Shown: piece by piece, positions 34,419 to 43,283 of the stretch | Layout of the letters: each line of letters opens with the position of its first letter | Position numbering within the stretch: the first letter of the stretch is position 1 | Assembly: GCA_020073665.1 (NCBI GenBank) | Contig: JAIQEU010000015.1 | Span: forward strand, 62,001-126,000 | Source: Terriglobia bacterium | Lineage (GTDB): Bacteria > Acidobacteriota > Terriglobia > Terriglobales > Acidobacteriaceae | Reading direction: 5' to 3' | DNA: 64,000 nucleotides | Notes under the pieces: model-generated | Seen by the model: the letters and a program-made list of their open reading frames with translations, nothing else | Told to the model about the DNA's origin: nothing | The model's database searches: none | Made by a program: the position numbers and the translations under genes

Positions 34419-36034
34419 CAGACTTGCGCCTCGGTTCGCGGAAATACACCCCGCAGCCGTGACCACACGGCCTCAGCGATGAGCCGGTCATCGGCATCCA
34501 GACCAAATGCCAGCGCCACTCCAATGAACGCGAGATACGCCAACGTCACCCCGGCTCCGATCACCAGCCATTCCGGACGAACCGCGCTCAACCCCAGCCG
34601 CAAGCTGAGCAACAACCCTATCGCCGCCGTCACCGGCAGCAACAGGCGAAGATAACTCCGGTTGTACGGAGACAGCCCCAACGCACGCCGCACCTGCCAA
34701 AGGTACACAAAATTGCTCACAGCGTTAGTGATGGCGGCGCCGGCCGCAGCTCCGATGATTCCCCAGCGAGGTATGAGCAGCAGGCTGAGCACCACCATGA
34801 CCACGGCCATGCATGCCTGCACCCGGACCAGGCGTTTCTGCTCGCCCGACATCAGCAACAGGTAACCGACCGAACCGACTGCGCAGTTTACCAGTTGCCC
34901 GGCGGTGCCAATTACCAGAATAGGCCATCCCGCTTCGAACTCATGTCCAAAGATGCGCATCAACCCGGGCGCAAAAATTATCATTACGCTGGCCAGTGGG
35001 ATGGTCAGGCCCAGGATCCACTTGGTCAGAGTTTGAAAAATCCGGCTCAGCAGTTCGCGCTCCCGGCGAGCGTGTAGTTCCGCAATCGTGGGCGAGAAGA
35101 TCTGGTTTACCGACTGCAGGATGATCGGCACAAATGCCACCAGGGTGGCGGAAACGGCATAAACCCCAACCTCACGCGCACTGAGGTAGAAGCCGATGAG
35201 AATCTTGTCTGCTTGCGCCATCAGAAATTCGAGGAAGCTCATGCCGAACACCGCGGCTGAAAATGAGATGACTTGCCGCTCCAGCGGCGGCCACCCAGCG
35301 GAGAACGAACGCGCTGCCGGGGGCGTCAGCTTCCAGACCATCGCCACCAGCAGGACCAGCATCACCACCGCGCTTGACACCTGCGCCCCCATGTACCCTC
35401 GCAATCCAAATCCCAGCCCTACCAGCCCTAGAGTGAAGATCATGGTCAGCGGAGTGCCAACGAAACTGGTAATGAGGGTTCGGCGTGCGACATCCTTGTA
35501 TCCTGCCAGCACCTGGCCAAAGAAAGTGTTGAACACCCCAAACAGCATGATGCACGTGAACAGCCCCAGGTACGCGCTTAACGCCGGCGTGTGATAAAAA
35601 TGCACCGCGATCCACGGTCCGGCAAGCAGTACGCCTGCACCCAGGAACAGGTTGGAGACCAGCAGGAGAACGCTGCTGCGGCCCAGAAATCCACGGAGCA
35701 GATCCAGTTTCCCCGTGCCGACATACGTGGCCACAAAGCGAACTGCGGCATGCGGGAGTCCCAAAGCATTGAACACACCGAGAAAGCCAACGATGGTCAT
35801 GCCCAGGGCATAAATGCCGAGAGCTTCCGCACCCAGCACCCGCGCCAGGTAAATCTTGAACAGGTAGCCGGTGCCGGCCGTAAAAATTGTGCCGGCAAAA
35901 AAAATGGAGGAATGCCGCGAGATGTGGCCCATCTGCTGGCGAAACTTCTGCCCCGCCGGGGTGCTGACCGTGGCCAGTCGCTTTTCCGCGGTATCAGCTG
36001 GCGCCATTTGTTTCGCAGTTGAGGGTCCGCTCAT
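34418..36034 (-). CDS. Wzx-type oligosaccharide flippase (PST/MATE superfamily)
   Basis: 538 residues with about 14 hydrophobic segments. A polar N-terminal tail of about 40 residues precedes the first membrane helix, and the family pattern is visible in LFKIYLARVLGAEALGIYALGM and in the helix containing QADKILIGFYLSAREVGVYAVS near 275-300. It should flip undecaprenyl-pyrophosphate-linked repeat units to the periplasm for the Wzy proteins. Its ATG overlaps the stop of the preceding gene (ATGA), and its stop overlaps the RHH-like mini-gene. Length is somewhat above typical Wzx because of the N-terminal tail. Confidence 0.9.
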   Translation of the reverse strand: MSGPSTAKQMAPADTAEKRLATVSTPAGQKFRQQMGHISRHSSIFFAGTIFTAGTGYLFKIYLARVLGAEALGIYALGMTIVGFLGVFNALGLPHAAVRFVATYVGTGKLDLLRGFLGRSSVLLLVSNLFLGAGVLLAGPWIAVHFYHTPALSAYLGLFTCIMLFGVFNTFFGQVLAGYKDVARRTLITSFVGTPLTMIFTLGLVGLGFGLRGYMGAQVSSAVVMLVLLVAMVWKLTPPAARSFSAGWPPLERQVISFSAAVFGMSFLEFLMAQADKILIGFYLSAREVGVYAVSATLVAFVPIILQSVNQIFSPTIAELHARRERELLSRIFQTLTKWILGLTIPLASVMIIFAPGLMRIFGHEFEAGWPILVIGTAGQLVNCAVGSVGYLLLMSGEQKRLVRVQACMAVVMVVLSLLLIPRWGIIGAAAGAAITNAVSNFVYLWQVRRALGLSPYNRSYLRLLLPVTAAIGLLLSLRLGLSAVRPEWLVIGAGVTLAYLAFIGVALAFGLDADDRLIAEAVWSRLRGVFPRTEAQV

Positions 36035-37794
36035 CGCTGGCCCACCGCCTCGCTCTTGATTGGGCTCTCAGCCACATATGTTCCAGACAACAGTGCTTGC
36101 AGCATTTCGGGTGTGATGGTCTGCCACAGGTTGTAAGCTGCTAACGGCCCTACCCCAGGCGTTTCTAGCATTCCCGGAACCTTGGCCATGTCCTCGGGGG
36201 AATACAACACCTGTCCGACACCAAACCGCGCAAATTGGTCTATGTATCCGAGGTATGGATCTCGTAGCCATGCACACAGAAACACGGGGATCCCCACCTG
36301 GGCACACTCCAGTGCAACCGTGGACTGCACCGTCATGGCAAACCGTATGTTCTGCCACACCGCTGCTGACAACGGCCCTCCGAGCACATCTACCTGACAC
36401 TCTTCCTCCTTCGTCAGGTATTGGCGCAACACGCGGCGGTGCCCTTTGACGCTTTCGAAGGGATGCAGCTTGAATACCAGTTTGAGCCCGCAGTTCCGTG
36501 CCAGGGACACAAGTCTCGGCAGCAGGTCGCGATAGACCTCCGAGGTTCGCCAGGCAGCAGTTTGGTACGGCTCGGTGAAAAAAACCAGCCACTGTCGCTT
36601 GCATGGGTCAGGCGGTTTTGGTCCGGAGAGGGCCTGCTTTGAAGTCGGCGCCCCGATCAGCACTTTTTCCGGCGCCACCCGGCAGAACCGCACCAGGTAA
36701 TCTCTTTCCATCTCGCTCTTGGCCAGATAGAAGTCGCCATGTTGCGTCTTCATCGCCATTCTGGCATCCATCGCGCCGTGATGGCAGGCCAGTGCCGGAA
36801 GCGCTCGCTGCTCGGCCAGAATCAACGGAATCCTCGTATAAGGGTTCGAGTCATCGGCGCAAAGACAGCCCACGAGGTTCTCGGCATCAAACAGCTTCGC
36901 CCAGGCATTACGCACCGCAACGCCCCAGCGGATCAGGCCGGGCATGCGCTCCAGAATGCCTGCCCTACTCGCAACCGAGAACTCCTCCGCCGCCCCAACC
37001 AGATGACCCTTCAGCTTTGCCCATGATTCGAGCAGCGAAGATATTTCTTCCCGGTTTGCCGGCGCGAAGTACGAATCCAAGGAACGGCTACTGACGTTAG
37101 GGGGCAAGTTTGTTAGCTTGCCGCTGTTTCTCGCCACCACCAGCAGAAACTGCTGCGTCGGCACCACCGACGCATAGGCAACCGCCGTTCGCGAAACGTT
37201 GATGTACGCCGAAGGCAGCAACACCACCGGCCGTTCTGACCGCTGAATGCGGCGGGCGAGGCGGCGGCGAATCGCGTGCTCCCGGTCAAACTTGTCCTGG
37301 AGAACCTGTGCGAGTTGCGTGCCCTCGAGTTGCCGCAGCGCATCACGATATCGTTGCAACCGGCGAAACACGGCACCTGCTCCGCTCTTCAGGCCGGTCA
37401 CCTTGCGGCCGATCAGAGCCTGCAGCGCGTCGACCAAGGGCCCGGGGCGGCTCGAAAACAGATCGCAATCAGGGGTCAGGCCTTTGGCCAGCCGGCGAAC
37501 TAGCATGACCCCTTGAAGATCCGCCACCAGCATCAGCGAAAGCACATCCCACCAATCGATACCAAACCGGTCGACTACTTGGTGCATGCCTGACTGCAGC
37601 AGTTCGCGCGTGTAGTGCAGGTCTTCTGTTTCCTCTTCGAACTGGTGGAGACTGATAACCGGACACCCGGCGGCACGGCTCCAGCGTTCATAACTGGATG
37701 ACGGCGACCGAGCAAGATCCACAATCAGGTCCCAACGCCATACGCCAGCGAAGTTTTCGAAATGGTCTTCGGGATGGAGTAGAAGGACCTTCAT
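36031..37794 (-). CDS. Putative glycosyltransferase/surface carbohydrate protein, possible pseudaminate transferase
   Basis: 587 residues, not assigned to a specific family. It begins MKVLLLHPEDHF, a GT-B-like first strand. The C-terminal half has features of capsule and CDP-glycerol-type transferases: HHGAMDARM near 345, a KVLIGAPTSK stretch near 382, KLVFKLHPFES near 445, and VQSTVALECAQVGIPV near 495, where a Ser/Thr-rich turn and Glu usually bind the donor phosphate. The ATG at 37794 shares one base with the pseI stop (TGATG). That adjacency to the last Pse gene makes a CMP-pseudaminate transferase an attractive, unproven role. No membrane segment is visible. Confidence 0.65.
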   Translation of the reverse strand: MKVLLLHPEDHFENFAGVWRWDLIVDLARSPSSSYERWSRAAGCPVISLHQFEEETEDLHYTRELLQSGMHQVVDRFGIDWWDVLSLMLVADLQGVMLVRRLAKGLTPDCDLFSSRPGPLVDALQALIGRKVTGLKSGAGAVFRRLQRYRDALRQLEGTQLAQVLQDKFDREHAIRRRLARRIQRSERPVVLLPSAYINVSRTAVAYASVVPTQQFLLVVARNSGKLTNLPPNVSSRSLDSYFAPANREEISSLLESWAKLKGHLVGAAEEFSVASRAGILERMPGLIRWGVAVRNAWAKLFDAENLVGCLCADDSNPYTRIPLILAEQRALPALACHHGAMDARMAMKTQHGDFYLAKSEMERDYLVRFCRVAPEKVLIGAPTSKQALSGPKPPDPCKRQWLVFFTEPYQTAAWRTSEVYRDLLPRLVSLARNCGLKLVFKLHPFESVKGHRRVLRQYLTKEEECQVDVLGGPLSAAVWQNIRFAMTVQSTVALECAQVGIPVFLCAWLRDPYLGYIDQFARFGVGQVLYSPEDMAKVPGMLETPGVGPLAAYNLWQTITPEMLQALLSGTYVAESPIKSEAVGQR

Positions 37795-38849
37795 CACTTT
37801 GCCACCAACTCCCAACTCAACGGTGTGCCCCGTTCAATGTCTCTCGCCGCGCGCTTGCCCAACACATCCGCCAGGTGACGCGTGTGCAGTCCGTGGCCGG
37901 GACGAATCGAGCGCACATTCTCGGCGGTGAGGATCTGCCCTTGGCGCACGTCCTGAACCACAAACAGCGACCGGCGGAATGCGCGGCTGCTGGCTTCGTG
38001 CGCGCTGCTCCCGAAATGCACCTGACCTAAAGCGCGCTCCGCCGCACGCACCGCATCCACCATGGCTTTGAACTCCTCGGGCTCCAGGGAAAAGGCGCTG
38101 TCGGGACCTTTCTGCGAACGCGACAGCGTAAAGTGCTTCTCCACCAGGCATGCTCCCAGGGCCACGGCCGCCACCGGAACCGCAATGCCCATCGTGTGAT
38201 CGGACAGTCCCACGGGGACTTCGAACCGCCGCGCCAGCTCCGGTATGCTCCGCAAGTTCATGTCATCGGGCGAGGCCGGATAAGCGCTGGTGCACTTGAG
38301 CAACGCAATTTGCGTGGCTCCCGCCTGCCGCGCGACACGGAGCGCTTCCTCGATCTCTTCTAGCGTCGCCATCCCGGTTGAAACGATCAGCGGCTTACCC
38401 GTCTGGGCCATTTTCTGAATGAGTGGAATGTCCACCAGTTCGAAAGAGGCCAGCTTGTGCGCCGGGACGCCCATCTGTTCCAGAAAATCGACCGCGCTTG
38501 CATCAAACGGGCTGGAAAACAAATCCAGGCCGAGATCGTTCGCCACCTGCTTCAGCTTCGGCTGCCATTCCCACGGAGTGTAGGCTTCGGCGTAAAGATC
38601 GTGGAGGGTGCGGCCGTCCCACAGCGTTCCGCCACCAATGCGAAAATACTCGCGATCGCTGGCGATCGTCATGGTGTCTGGCGTGTAGGTTTGCAGCTTG
38701 ACTGCGTCGGCGCCGGCTTCTTTGGCTGCATGGATCAGCTTCGCAGCCTGATCAAAGTCCTGGTGATGATTGGCGGAGATCTCCGCTACGATGTACACCA
38801 GAGCGCCTGCTCGAATCAGACGTCCGTTGATCCATACCTCGCCGGTCAC
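37794..38849 (-). CDS. pseI: Pseudaminic acid synthase
   Basis: 351 residues. The NeuB-type barrel opens with VYIVAEISANHHQDF and KLQTYTPDTMT. GGTLWDGRTLHDLY followed by YTPWEW is characteristic of PseI rather than NeuB. Then come FSSPFDASAVDFLE, SDHTMGI, and a C-terminal SAF (antifreeze-like) domain from about 290 (RSLFVVQDVRQGQ). It condenses the 2,4-diacetamido hexose with phosphoenolpyruvate to form pseudaminic acid. The start is GTG 38849, overlapping the PseG-PseH stop as GTGA; an open frame of 122 further codons upstream has no family similarity and lies wholly within the upstream gene. Confidence 0.93.
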   Translation of the reverse strand: MTGEVWINGRLIRAGALVYIVAEISANHHQDFDQAAKLIHAAKEAGADAVKLQTYTPDTMTIASDREYFRIGGGTLWDGRTLHDLYAEAYTPWEWQPKLKQVANDLGLDLFSSPFDASAVDFLEQMGVPAHKLASFELVDIPLIQKMAQTGKPLIVSTGMATLEEIEEALRVARQAGATQIALLKCTSAYPASPDDMNLRSIPELARRFEVPVGLSDHTMGIAVPVAAVALGACLVEKHFTLSRSQKGPDSAFSLEPEEFKAMVDAVRAAERALGQVHFGSSAHEASSRAFRRSLFVVQDVRQGQILTAENVRSIRPGHGLHTRHLADVLGKRAARDIERGTPLSWELVAK

Positions 38850-40357
38850 AGCACACCATTCCTTTCCAGCACGAAATGAATCGCCTGCTGGCCGTGGATG
38901 GTCTCGCAGCCACGCCGCAAGAAATTCGCGTTGCTGAATAGCCGCAGGGAACCGTGATTGTCCGGCTTTACGTACGCGTGGATGGTGTTCACTTCGCTCT
39001 TGCGGAATAACTCCTCCGTCGCCATCGCCAACACCATACCGCCAAACCCGCGCCCACGAAACCCGGCCGCCAAGTCGATGGAGACCACCGCTCCTGCCCC
39101 TTCGATTTGGTAACGGACATGTCCCAGCGGCACGCTTTCCGCGTCCGTCGCCAGATAGAGTATCGCATTGGGGTCCGCCAGTTTGGACGCGAACCATTCC
39201 ACGTGCTGTTCCCATGGGATGCTTTCACAGGAGAAAGACGCGGCCCGAACCTCCGGATCGTTGATCCACTCCCACAACAACCGGCAATCCTTCTCCTCGA
39301 CCCGGCGCAAATGCAGGCCAAAGATCTGCATGGCAGAAAACACCCTCCCCGCGCCTCGCCCGTCCACTAACCGAGCTGCCCTTTGCGACATGGAAGCCCG
39401 CTCCTCACGCGACGCCAGGAGCCACTGCAGTCTGTCCGCGATGGTCCGGGGCGCAGCATTGCCCACATTGCCGAGGTGTACAGCCGCACCCAGACGATCC
39501 AGTTCCTTCGCCACCGGCGTCTGATTGGGAGCAAAATCGATCAGAATGCTGGGGAGCCCAAGGAAGCACATCTCCCAGCAGGTGGACCCGGCGGCGGAAA
39601 CCGCGACATCCGCCCAGGCCATCATCTCCGGCATGTTGTCCGCATCGCTAACCACGCGGATCGCCTTCTCCGGCTTTCCCGCGGCTTCCCGAAGAGATTC
39701 GAGATGCGGATTGCTGCCGCCGACCACAACCGTCGCCTCCAGTTCCTTGTCATCGATCAGCGCGAGAGCCTGGATAGCTCGCAACGTCAGGTTCTCCGGA
39801 TCGCTCCCGCCCATGGTGACTAGTACCTTATGTCCAACCGGAGGGATTTTGCGCCGGAAATCTCGCCACGATGCGAACTCCCGGCGCAGCATTGCATAGC
39901 GGGAACCAAGCAGAAGCCGGGTGTTGCCTTCGCGTGACACATAGATCTCTGGGTGCGCGTGCGCGTTTTGGTTCAGCACCAAGTCGGCCGAGTAGTGTGC
40001 TGCATGTCCGGTATCGTCGAGGAACAAAACTCGCCGTCCCGCAGCCTTAAGCTGCTTCTGATACTCCCCGTTGAACTGGTAGCCGTCGACTACGATCCAG
40101 TCGGCGCCCTGAACGAGCGCCGCGTCGATGGTCTCTTGTGCATCTTGAGCGGTCCCCGAAGTCGCGCGGATGGCGATAACCTTGATCCGTTCCGATTGAA
40201 GTCGTTCGGCGATGGCCTGCCTGGATTCCGCCATGGCATAAGCCACGTCGCCACCCGCATCCTGCCAGGTCTGCGCCAGCGCCAGGCAGCGCATCACGTG
40301 GCCCGTGCCCATCGCGACGCTGGCATCCGCACGAATGATGAGGGTAGAGGCTACCAT
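38846..40357 (-). CDS. pseG: PseG-PseH fusion: UDP-sugar hydrolase plus GNAT N-acetyltransferase
   Basis: 503 residues combining two Pse-pathway steps usually made by separate proteins. Residues 1-335 are PseG: RADASVAMGTGHVMRC (catalytic His20 in the glycine-rich loop), FLDDTGHAA near 115, VTMGGSDPENLT near 195, and SAAGSTCWEM near 265. Residues 345-503 are a GNAT acetyltransferase of the PseH type: LLWEWINDPEVRA, LAAGFRGRGFGGMVL (acetyl-CoA loop) and FSNANFLRRG. PseH N-acetylates the 4-amino sugar; PseG then removes UDP. The ATG at 40357 overlaps the cytidylyltransferase stop (TAATG). Fusion is seen directly and the frame is continuous. Confidence 0.92.
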   Translation of the reverse strand: MVASTLIIRADASVAMGTGHVMRCLALAQTWQDAGGDVAYAMAESRQAIAERLQSERIKVIAIRATSGTAQDAQETIDAALVQGADWIVVDGYQFNGEYQKQLKAAGRRVLFLDDTGHAAHYSADLVLNQNAHAHPEIYVSREGNTRLLLGSRYAMLRREFASWRDFRRKIPPVGHKVLVTMGGSDPENLTLRAIQALALIDDKELEATVVVGGSNPHLESLREAAGKPEKAIRVVSDADNMPEMMAWADVAVSAAGSTCWEMCFLGLPSILIDFAPNQTPVAKELDRLGAAVHLGNVGNAAPRTIADRLQWLLASREERASMSQRAARLVDGRGAGRVFSAMQIFGLHLRRVEEKDCRLLWEWINDPEVRAASFSCESIPWEQHVEWFASKLADPNAILYLATDAESVPLGHVRYQIEGAGAVVSIDLAAGFRGRGFGGMVLAMATEELFRKSEVNTIHAYVKPDNHGSLRLFSNANFLRRGCETIHGQQAIHFVLERNGVL

Positions 40358-41088
40358 TAGCTCCCGCGGGATGATTTCTGCATCACGTGCGCGTTCAACT
40401 CGGCCAGTTCCGGCTCGCGTTCCATCAAGTCCAGGACTTCCCTCCAGCAGAAATCATCACGATTTCCCATGCGCGAGTAAATAGCGCGAATCAATTGAAG
40501 ATCCTCAGCAGTGTCGAGCGTCCACCTGTGCTTGCTGTAGTCGGCCGAGCCCCGGAGCGAGGCTTGCGGAAACCATTCAGGATGCTCGTAGAAGTAGGGC
40601 GTCACGTGCTCGCGCTCATGCGGACTGCGCGCTTCCCGCCAGGCGCGCATGAGAGCGCCCGAGCTAAAGACCTCCACATCCAATCCCCTCGGATAGGTTC
40701 GCGGGAAGACGTTGCTGGCGTACTCGCAATGCTGATCGATAAAAACTCGAATCGTGTCATCGGTCAGTTGTGGATCAATTAGCGGGCAATCGGAGGTGAT
40801 TCGAACCACCACATCAGCCTGCACCTCGCAAGCAGCTTGATAGTAACGCTCAAGCACATCCCGCTCACTGCCGCGAAAGACCCGGGTTTCCAGCCGCTGG
40901 CATTCTTTCAGGATGACATCGTTGGCCGGATCCCTTGATGTCGCCACCACCACTTCGTTCACAAGGCGGCACCGGCGCACGCGGGACACGACGCGCGCGA
41001 GCACGGTATCGCCCCCGAGATCCTTCAACACCTTGCCGGGGAGACGCGTGCTGCCCATGCGGGCCTGTATGATGGCGACCACCCTCAT
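40357..41088 (-). CDS. spsF: SpsF-type cytidylyltransferase (likely CMP-pseudaminate synthesis)
   Basis: 243 residues from ATG 41088, with GAAGAG about 7 bases upstream; an in-frame reading to 41187 would overlap the upstream glycosyltransferase and lacks similarity. The nucleotidyltransferase loop is IIQARMGSTRLPGKVL, with RGSERDVLERYY near 70 and RITSDCPLIDP near 93-103. It fills the place where a PseF (CMP-Pse synthetase) would be expected, but the N-terminal loop is of the SpsF type, not the PARGGSK loop of PseF/NeuA. The position between pseC and pseG supports activation of pseudaminic acid with CTP in the cytoplasm. Confidence 0.88.
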   Translation of the reverse strand: MRVVAIIQARMGSTRLPGKVLKDLGGDTVLARVVSRVRRCRLVNEVVVATSRDPANDVILKECQRLETRVFRGSERDVLERYYQAACEVQADVVVRITSDCPLIDPQLTDDTIRVFIDQHCEYASNVFPRTYPRGLDVEVFSSGALMRAWREARSPHEREHVTPYFYEHPEWFPQASLRGSADYSKHRWTLDTAEDLQLIRAIYSRMGNRDDFCWREVLDLMEREPELAELNAHVMQKSSRGS

Positions 41089-41131
41089 TGCAATCTCTTC
41101 TGTACGACAGCTTCTCCCAATCGTTGCGGCT

Positions 41132-42022
41132 TCACTTGGCTGCCAAGACCTTGGCCAGCGTCTTGGCGATTCCTCGCTCCTGCACAATCTCTTTCAATCG
41201 CTTTACCCGACGCAACAGCAGCGACCCGGGCAGTTCGGGAAAACTCCCAACCTCGTGCGCCTTCCGCCGGCTGACCAGCCTGCCCACAAGCTTCTGTTCG
41301 TAGACATGTCCGGCGATGTATACACGCGGCCGCTCGCTGGCGTTTAGGGTACGCATCGCTTGGCTCAACTGAGTGGGATCGAAGCGAAAATTGACGTGGC
41401 CATGAAGAATCTTGACCCTCCCGTTCAAATATCCTTGGCCCCGGAACTTGCAGTTGTATTCCCGCGGAAGGGTAGCGATGCGCGCCTCGTTATAGTAGAT
41501 CGCTGCCCGGAAGAAGGGCTGGTCATTGATCTTATGATCGGGTGTCTCGTCCAGGAACTTGCGATAAAGATCACACCAATTGTCCAGGACGCGATCCATC
41601 TGAATCGACCTCTTAAGCAGCAGGATCCCGGTGTTGAACTCGGGGAAGCTGACTGGTATGTCGGTCCGGGGGTACCTGTTGTGCCAATCAGTATTGACGT
41701 ATTCTTCGTGGGTGGCGGCGCAATCGAAGTGATCCAAAAGTGGGAACAGCTCTGGGAAAGGCTCGGTCACATAAATATCGGCGTCTACAAACAGAGTCCG
41801 GTCGTAAGGTGACTCCCGGATTAGTTTGGTCTTGTCGTAAAAACCGTCCTTGGAGGGCTGGACCCGAACGATTCGGTCGAAATGTGAACTGTCTACTGGA
41901 AACTGTGAAAACAGGGTGATTGGTAAGTCGGGCATCGCGCGCTTCAGGCTGGCCGCTGAGGTCAACAGCAAATCTACATACCGATGGTCCTGCGTGATAA
42001 TGTACACGGCACCGCTCGACAT
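41132..42022 (-). CDS. Putative GT-A glycosyltransferase (GT8-like)
   Basis: 296 residues from ATG 42022, preceded by GAGG; a TTG three codons earlier (42031) is less likely. The N-terminal strand GAVYIITQDHRYVDLLLTS and the metal-binding FVDADIYVTEPFPEL (DxD near 78-82) give a GT-A fold of the GT8/nucleotide-diphosphosugar-transferase type. A conserved FNTGILLLKRS near 128-138 and ILHGHVNFR near 205 also match that group. It lies 43 bases before spsF and 42 bases after pseC, inside the Pse gene block, and may act on the pseudaminate-containing unit. Donor unknown. Confidence 0.8.
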   Translation of the reverse strand: MSSGAVYIITQDHRYVDLLLTSAASLKRAMPDLPITLFSQFPVDSSHFDRIVRVQPSKDGFYDKTKLIRESPYDRTLFVDADIYVTEPFPELFPLLDHFDCAATHEEYVNTDWHNRYPRTDIPVSFPEFNTGILLLKRSIQMDRVLDNWCDLYRKFLDETPDHKINDQPFFRAAIYYNEARIATLPREYNCKFRGQGYLNGRVKILHGHVNFRFDPTQLSQAMRTLNASERPRVYIAGHVYEQKLVGRLVSRRKAHEVGSFPELPGSLLLRRVKRLKEIVQERGIAKTLAKVLAAK

Positions 42023-42063
42023 TTTTCTCAAATCCTCAGGACTGCGGCCTCGGCGCGCCCGCG

Positions 42064-43275
42064 TCAGTTCGCGTAGTGGTTCGTCACCTTGCTGACTGCT
42101 GCGATCACATCTTCCAGGTCATGATCGCTCATCCCATGAAATATCGGCAGGCTGATGAGTCGTTCATAGGCAGCTTCTGCGATTGGGAACTCTCCTCCCC
42201 TGTAGCCAAAGCGTTCGCGATAGTACGGATGGTAATGGACCGGGATGTAGTGAACGTTTACGCCGATATTTTCAGCGCGCAGAGCGCGAAATACCATGCC
42301 GCGGTCTCCCTTGAGCCGTGCGCGATCGACTTGAATCGGATACAGATGCCAGGCGGGATTCACGTCGGGGCGGACGGACGGCGGAATCACTCCGGGCACT
42401 TTGCGGAACTCGGTTGTGTAGCGCGCAGCAATTTCGCGGCGTCGAGCCAGGTTCCGATCAAGCTTCTTGAGTTGCTGAAGCCCCAGCGCGCAGCCGATGT
42501 CGGTCAGCCGGTAGTTGAAGCCCAGCAGCACCATCTCGTAATGCGACTGCCCGGCGGACTGCCGCTGGCGTGCCTCACTGCTGATGCCGTGATTCCGGAA
42601 GCGGCGCAAGACCTCGGCCAGACCCGCATCGTTGGTCGTGACCATCCCGCCTTCTCCGGTGGTCAGATGCTTTACGGGATGAAAACTAAACACGGTCATG
42701 TGGGCCAGGCTTCCCACCTTGCGTCCGCGGTATTCCGCCCCCAGCGCGTGGCAGGCGTCCTCGATGACTACCAACCCGTGGCGATCGGCCAGCTTCAGAA
42801 TCGCGTCCAGATCGGCGGGGTGGCCGGCGTAGTCCACCGGAAGGATGGCCTTGGTCCGCGCAGTAACGCGGGCCGCCGCCTGCTCGGGATCAAGGTTCAG
42901 CGTATCCGGCGAGAGGTCGGCAAATACTGGTGTCGCGCCCTGGTAGAGCACACAGTTTGCAGTGGCGGCAAAGGTCATGGGCGAAGTGATGGCCTCATCC
43001 CCCGGCTTCAGCCCCGCAGCGAACGCGGCCGCATGCAGTGCAGCTGTGCCCGAACTGAAGCTGACCGCATGTTTTGCTCCAACCCACGCCGCGAACGCTT
43101 CTTCGAACTCCCCCACCCTGGGGCCCGTCGTGAGCCAGTCGGAACGGAGAACGTCGACCACTGCCTGGATGTCCTGCTCGTCGATCAACTGGCGCCCGTA
43201 GGGCAGCAGAGTCTTTCGCACCGGCGTTCCGCCGTGGATCGCCAACTGTTCTTTGGTGACCGGAGCTGTCGTCAT
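42064..43275 (-). CDS. pseC: UDP-4-amino-4,6-dideoxy-N-acetyl-L-altrosamine transaminase
   Basis: 403 residues, DegT/DnrJ/EryC1 aminotransferase. The PLP lysine is Lys202 in FSFHPVKHLTTGEGG; SSGTAALHAA at 74-83 binds the cofactor phosphate; EDACHALGAEY at 172-182 contains the Asp that contacts the pyridine nitrogen. FHPVKHLTTGEGG and the C-terminal VHYIPVHYHPYY are typical of PseC. It aminates the 4-keto product of PseB using glutamate. It starts 8 bases after the pseB stop, with AAGG about 6 bases upstream of the ATG. Confidence 0.93.
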   Translation of the reverse strand: MTTAPVTKEQLAIHGGTPVRKTLLPYGRQLIDEQDIQAVVDVLRSDWLTTGPRVGEFEEAFAAWVGAKHAVSFSSGTAALHAAAFAAGLKPGDEAITSPMTFAATANCVLYQGATPVFADLSPDTLNLDPEQAAARVTARTKAILPVDYAGHPADLDAILKLADRHGLVVIEDACHALGAEYRGRKVGSLAHMTVFSFHPVKHLTTGEGGMVTTNDAGLAEVLRRFRNHGISSEARQRQSAGQSHYEMVLLGFNYRLTDIGCALGLQQLKKLDRNLARRREIAARYTTEFRKVPGVIPPSVRPDVNPAWHLYPIQVDRARLKGDRGMVFRALRAENIGVNVHYIPVHYHPYYRERFGYRGGEFPIAEAAYERLISLPIFHGMSDHDLEDVIAAVSKVTNHYAN

Positions 43276-43283
43276 CGTCTGCC

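Noticed and set aside
38850-39215. An in-frame N-terminal extension of pseI by 122 codons
   Set aside because: It lies entirely inside the PseG-PseH gene, is rich in Arg/Gly without family similarity, and the GTGA overlap gives a better start.
40357-41088. Calling the cytidylyltransferase a true PseF or a KdsB
   Set aside because: The QARMGSTRLPGK loop and overall pattern fit the SpsF group; PseF and NeuA have a PARGGSK-type loop and KdsB a different one.
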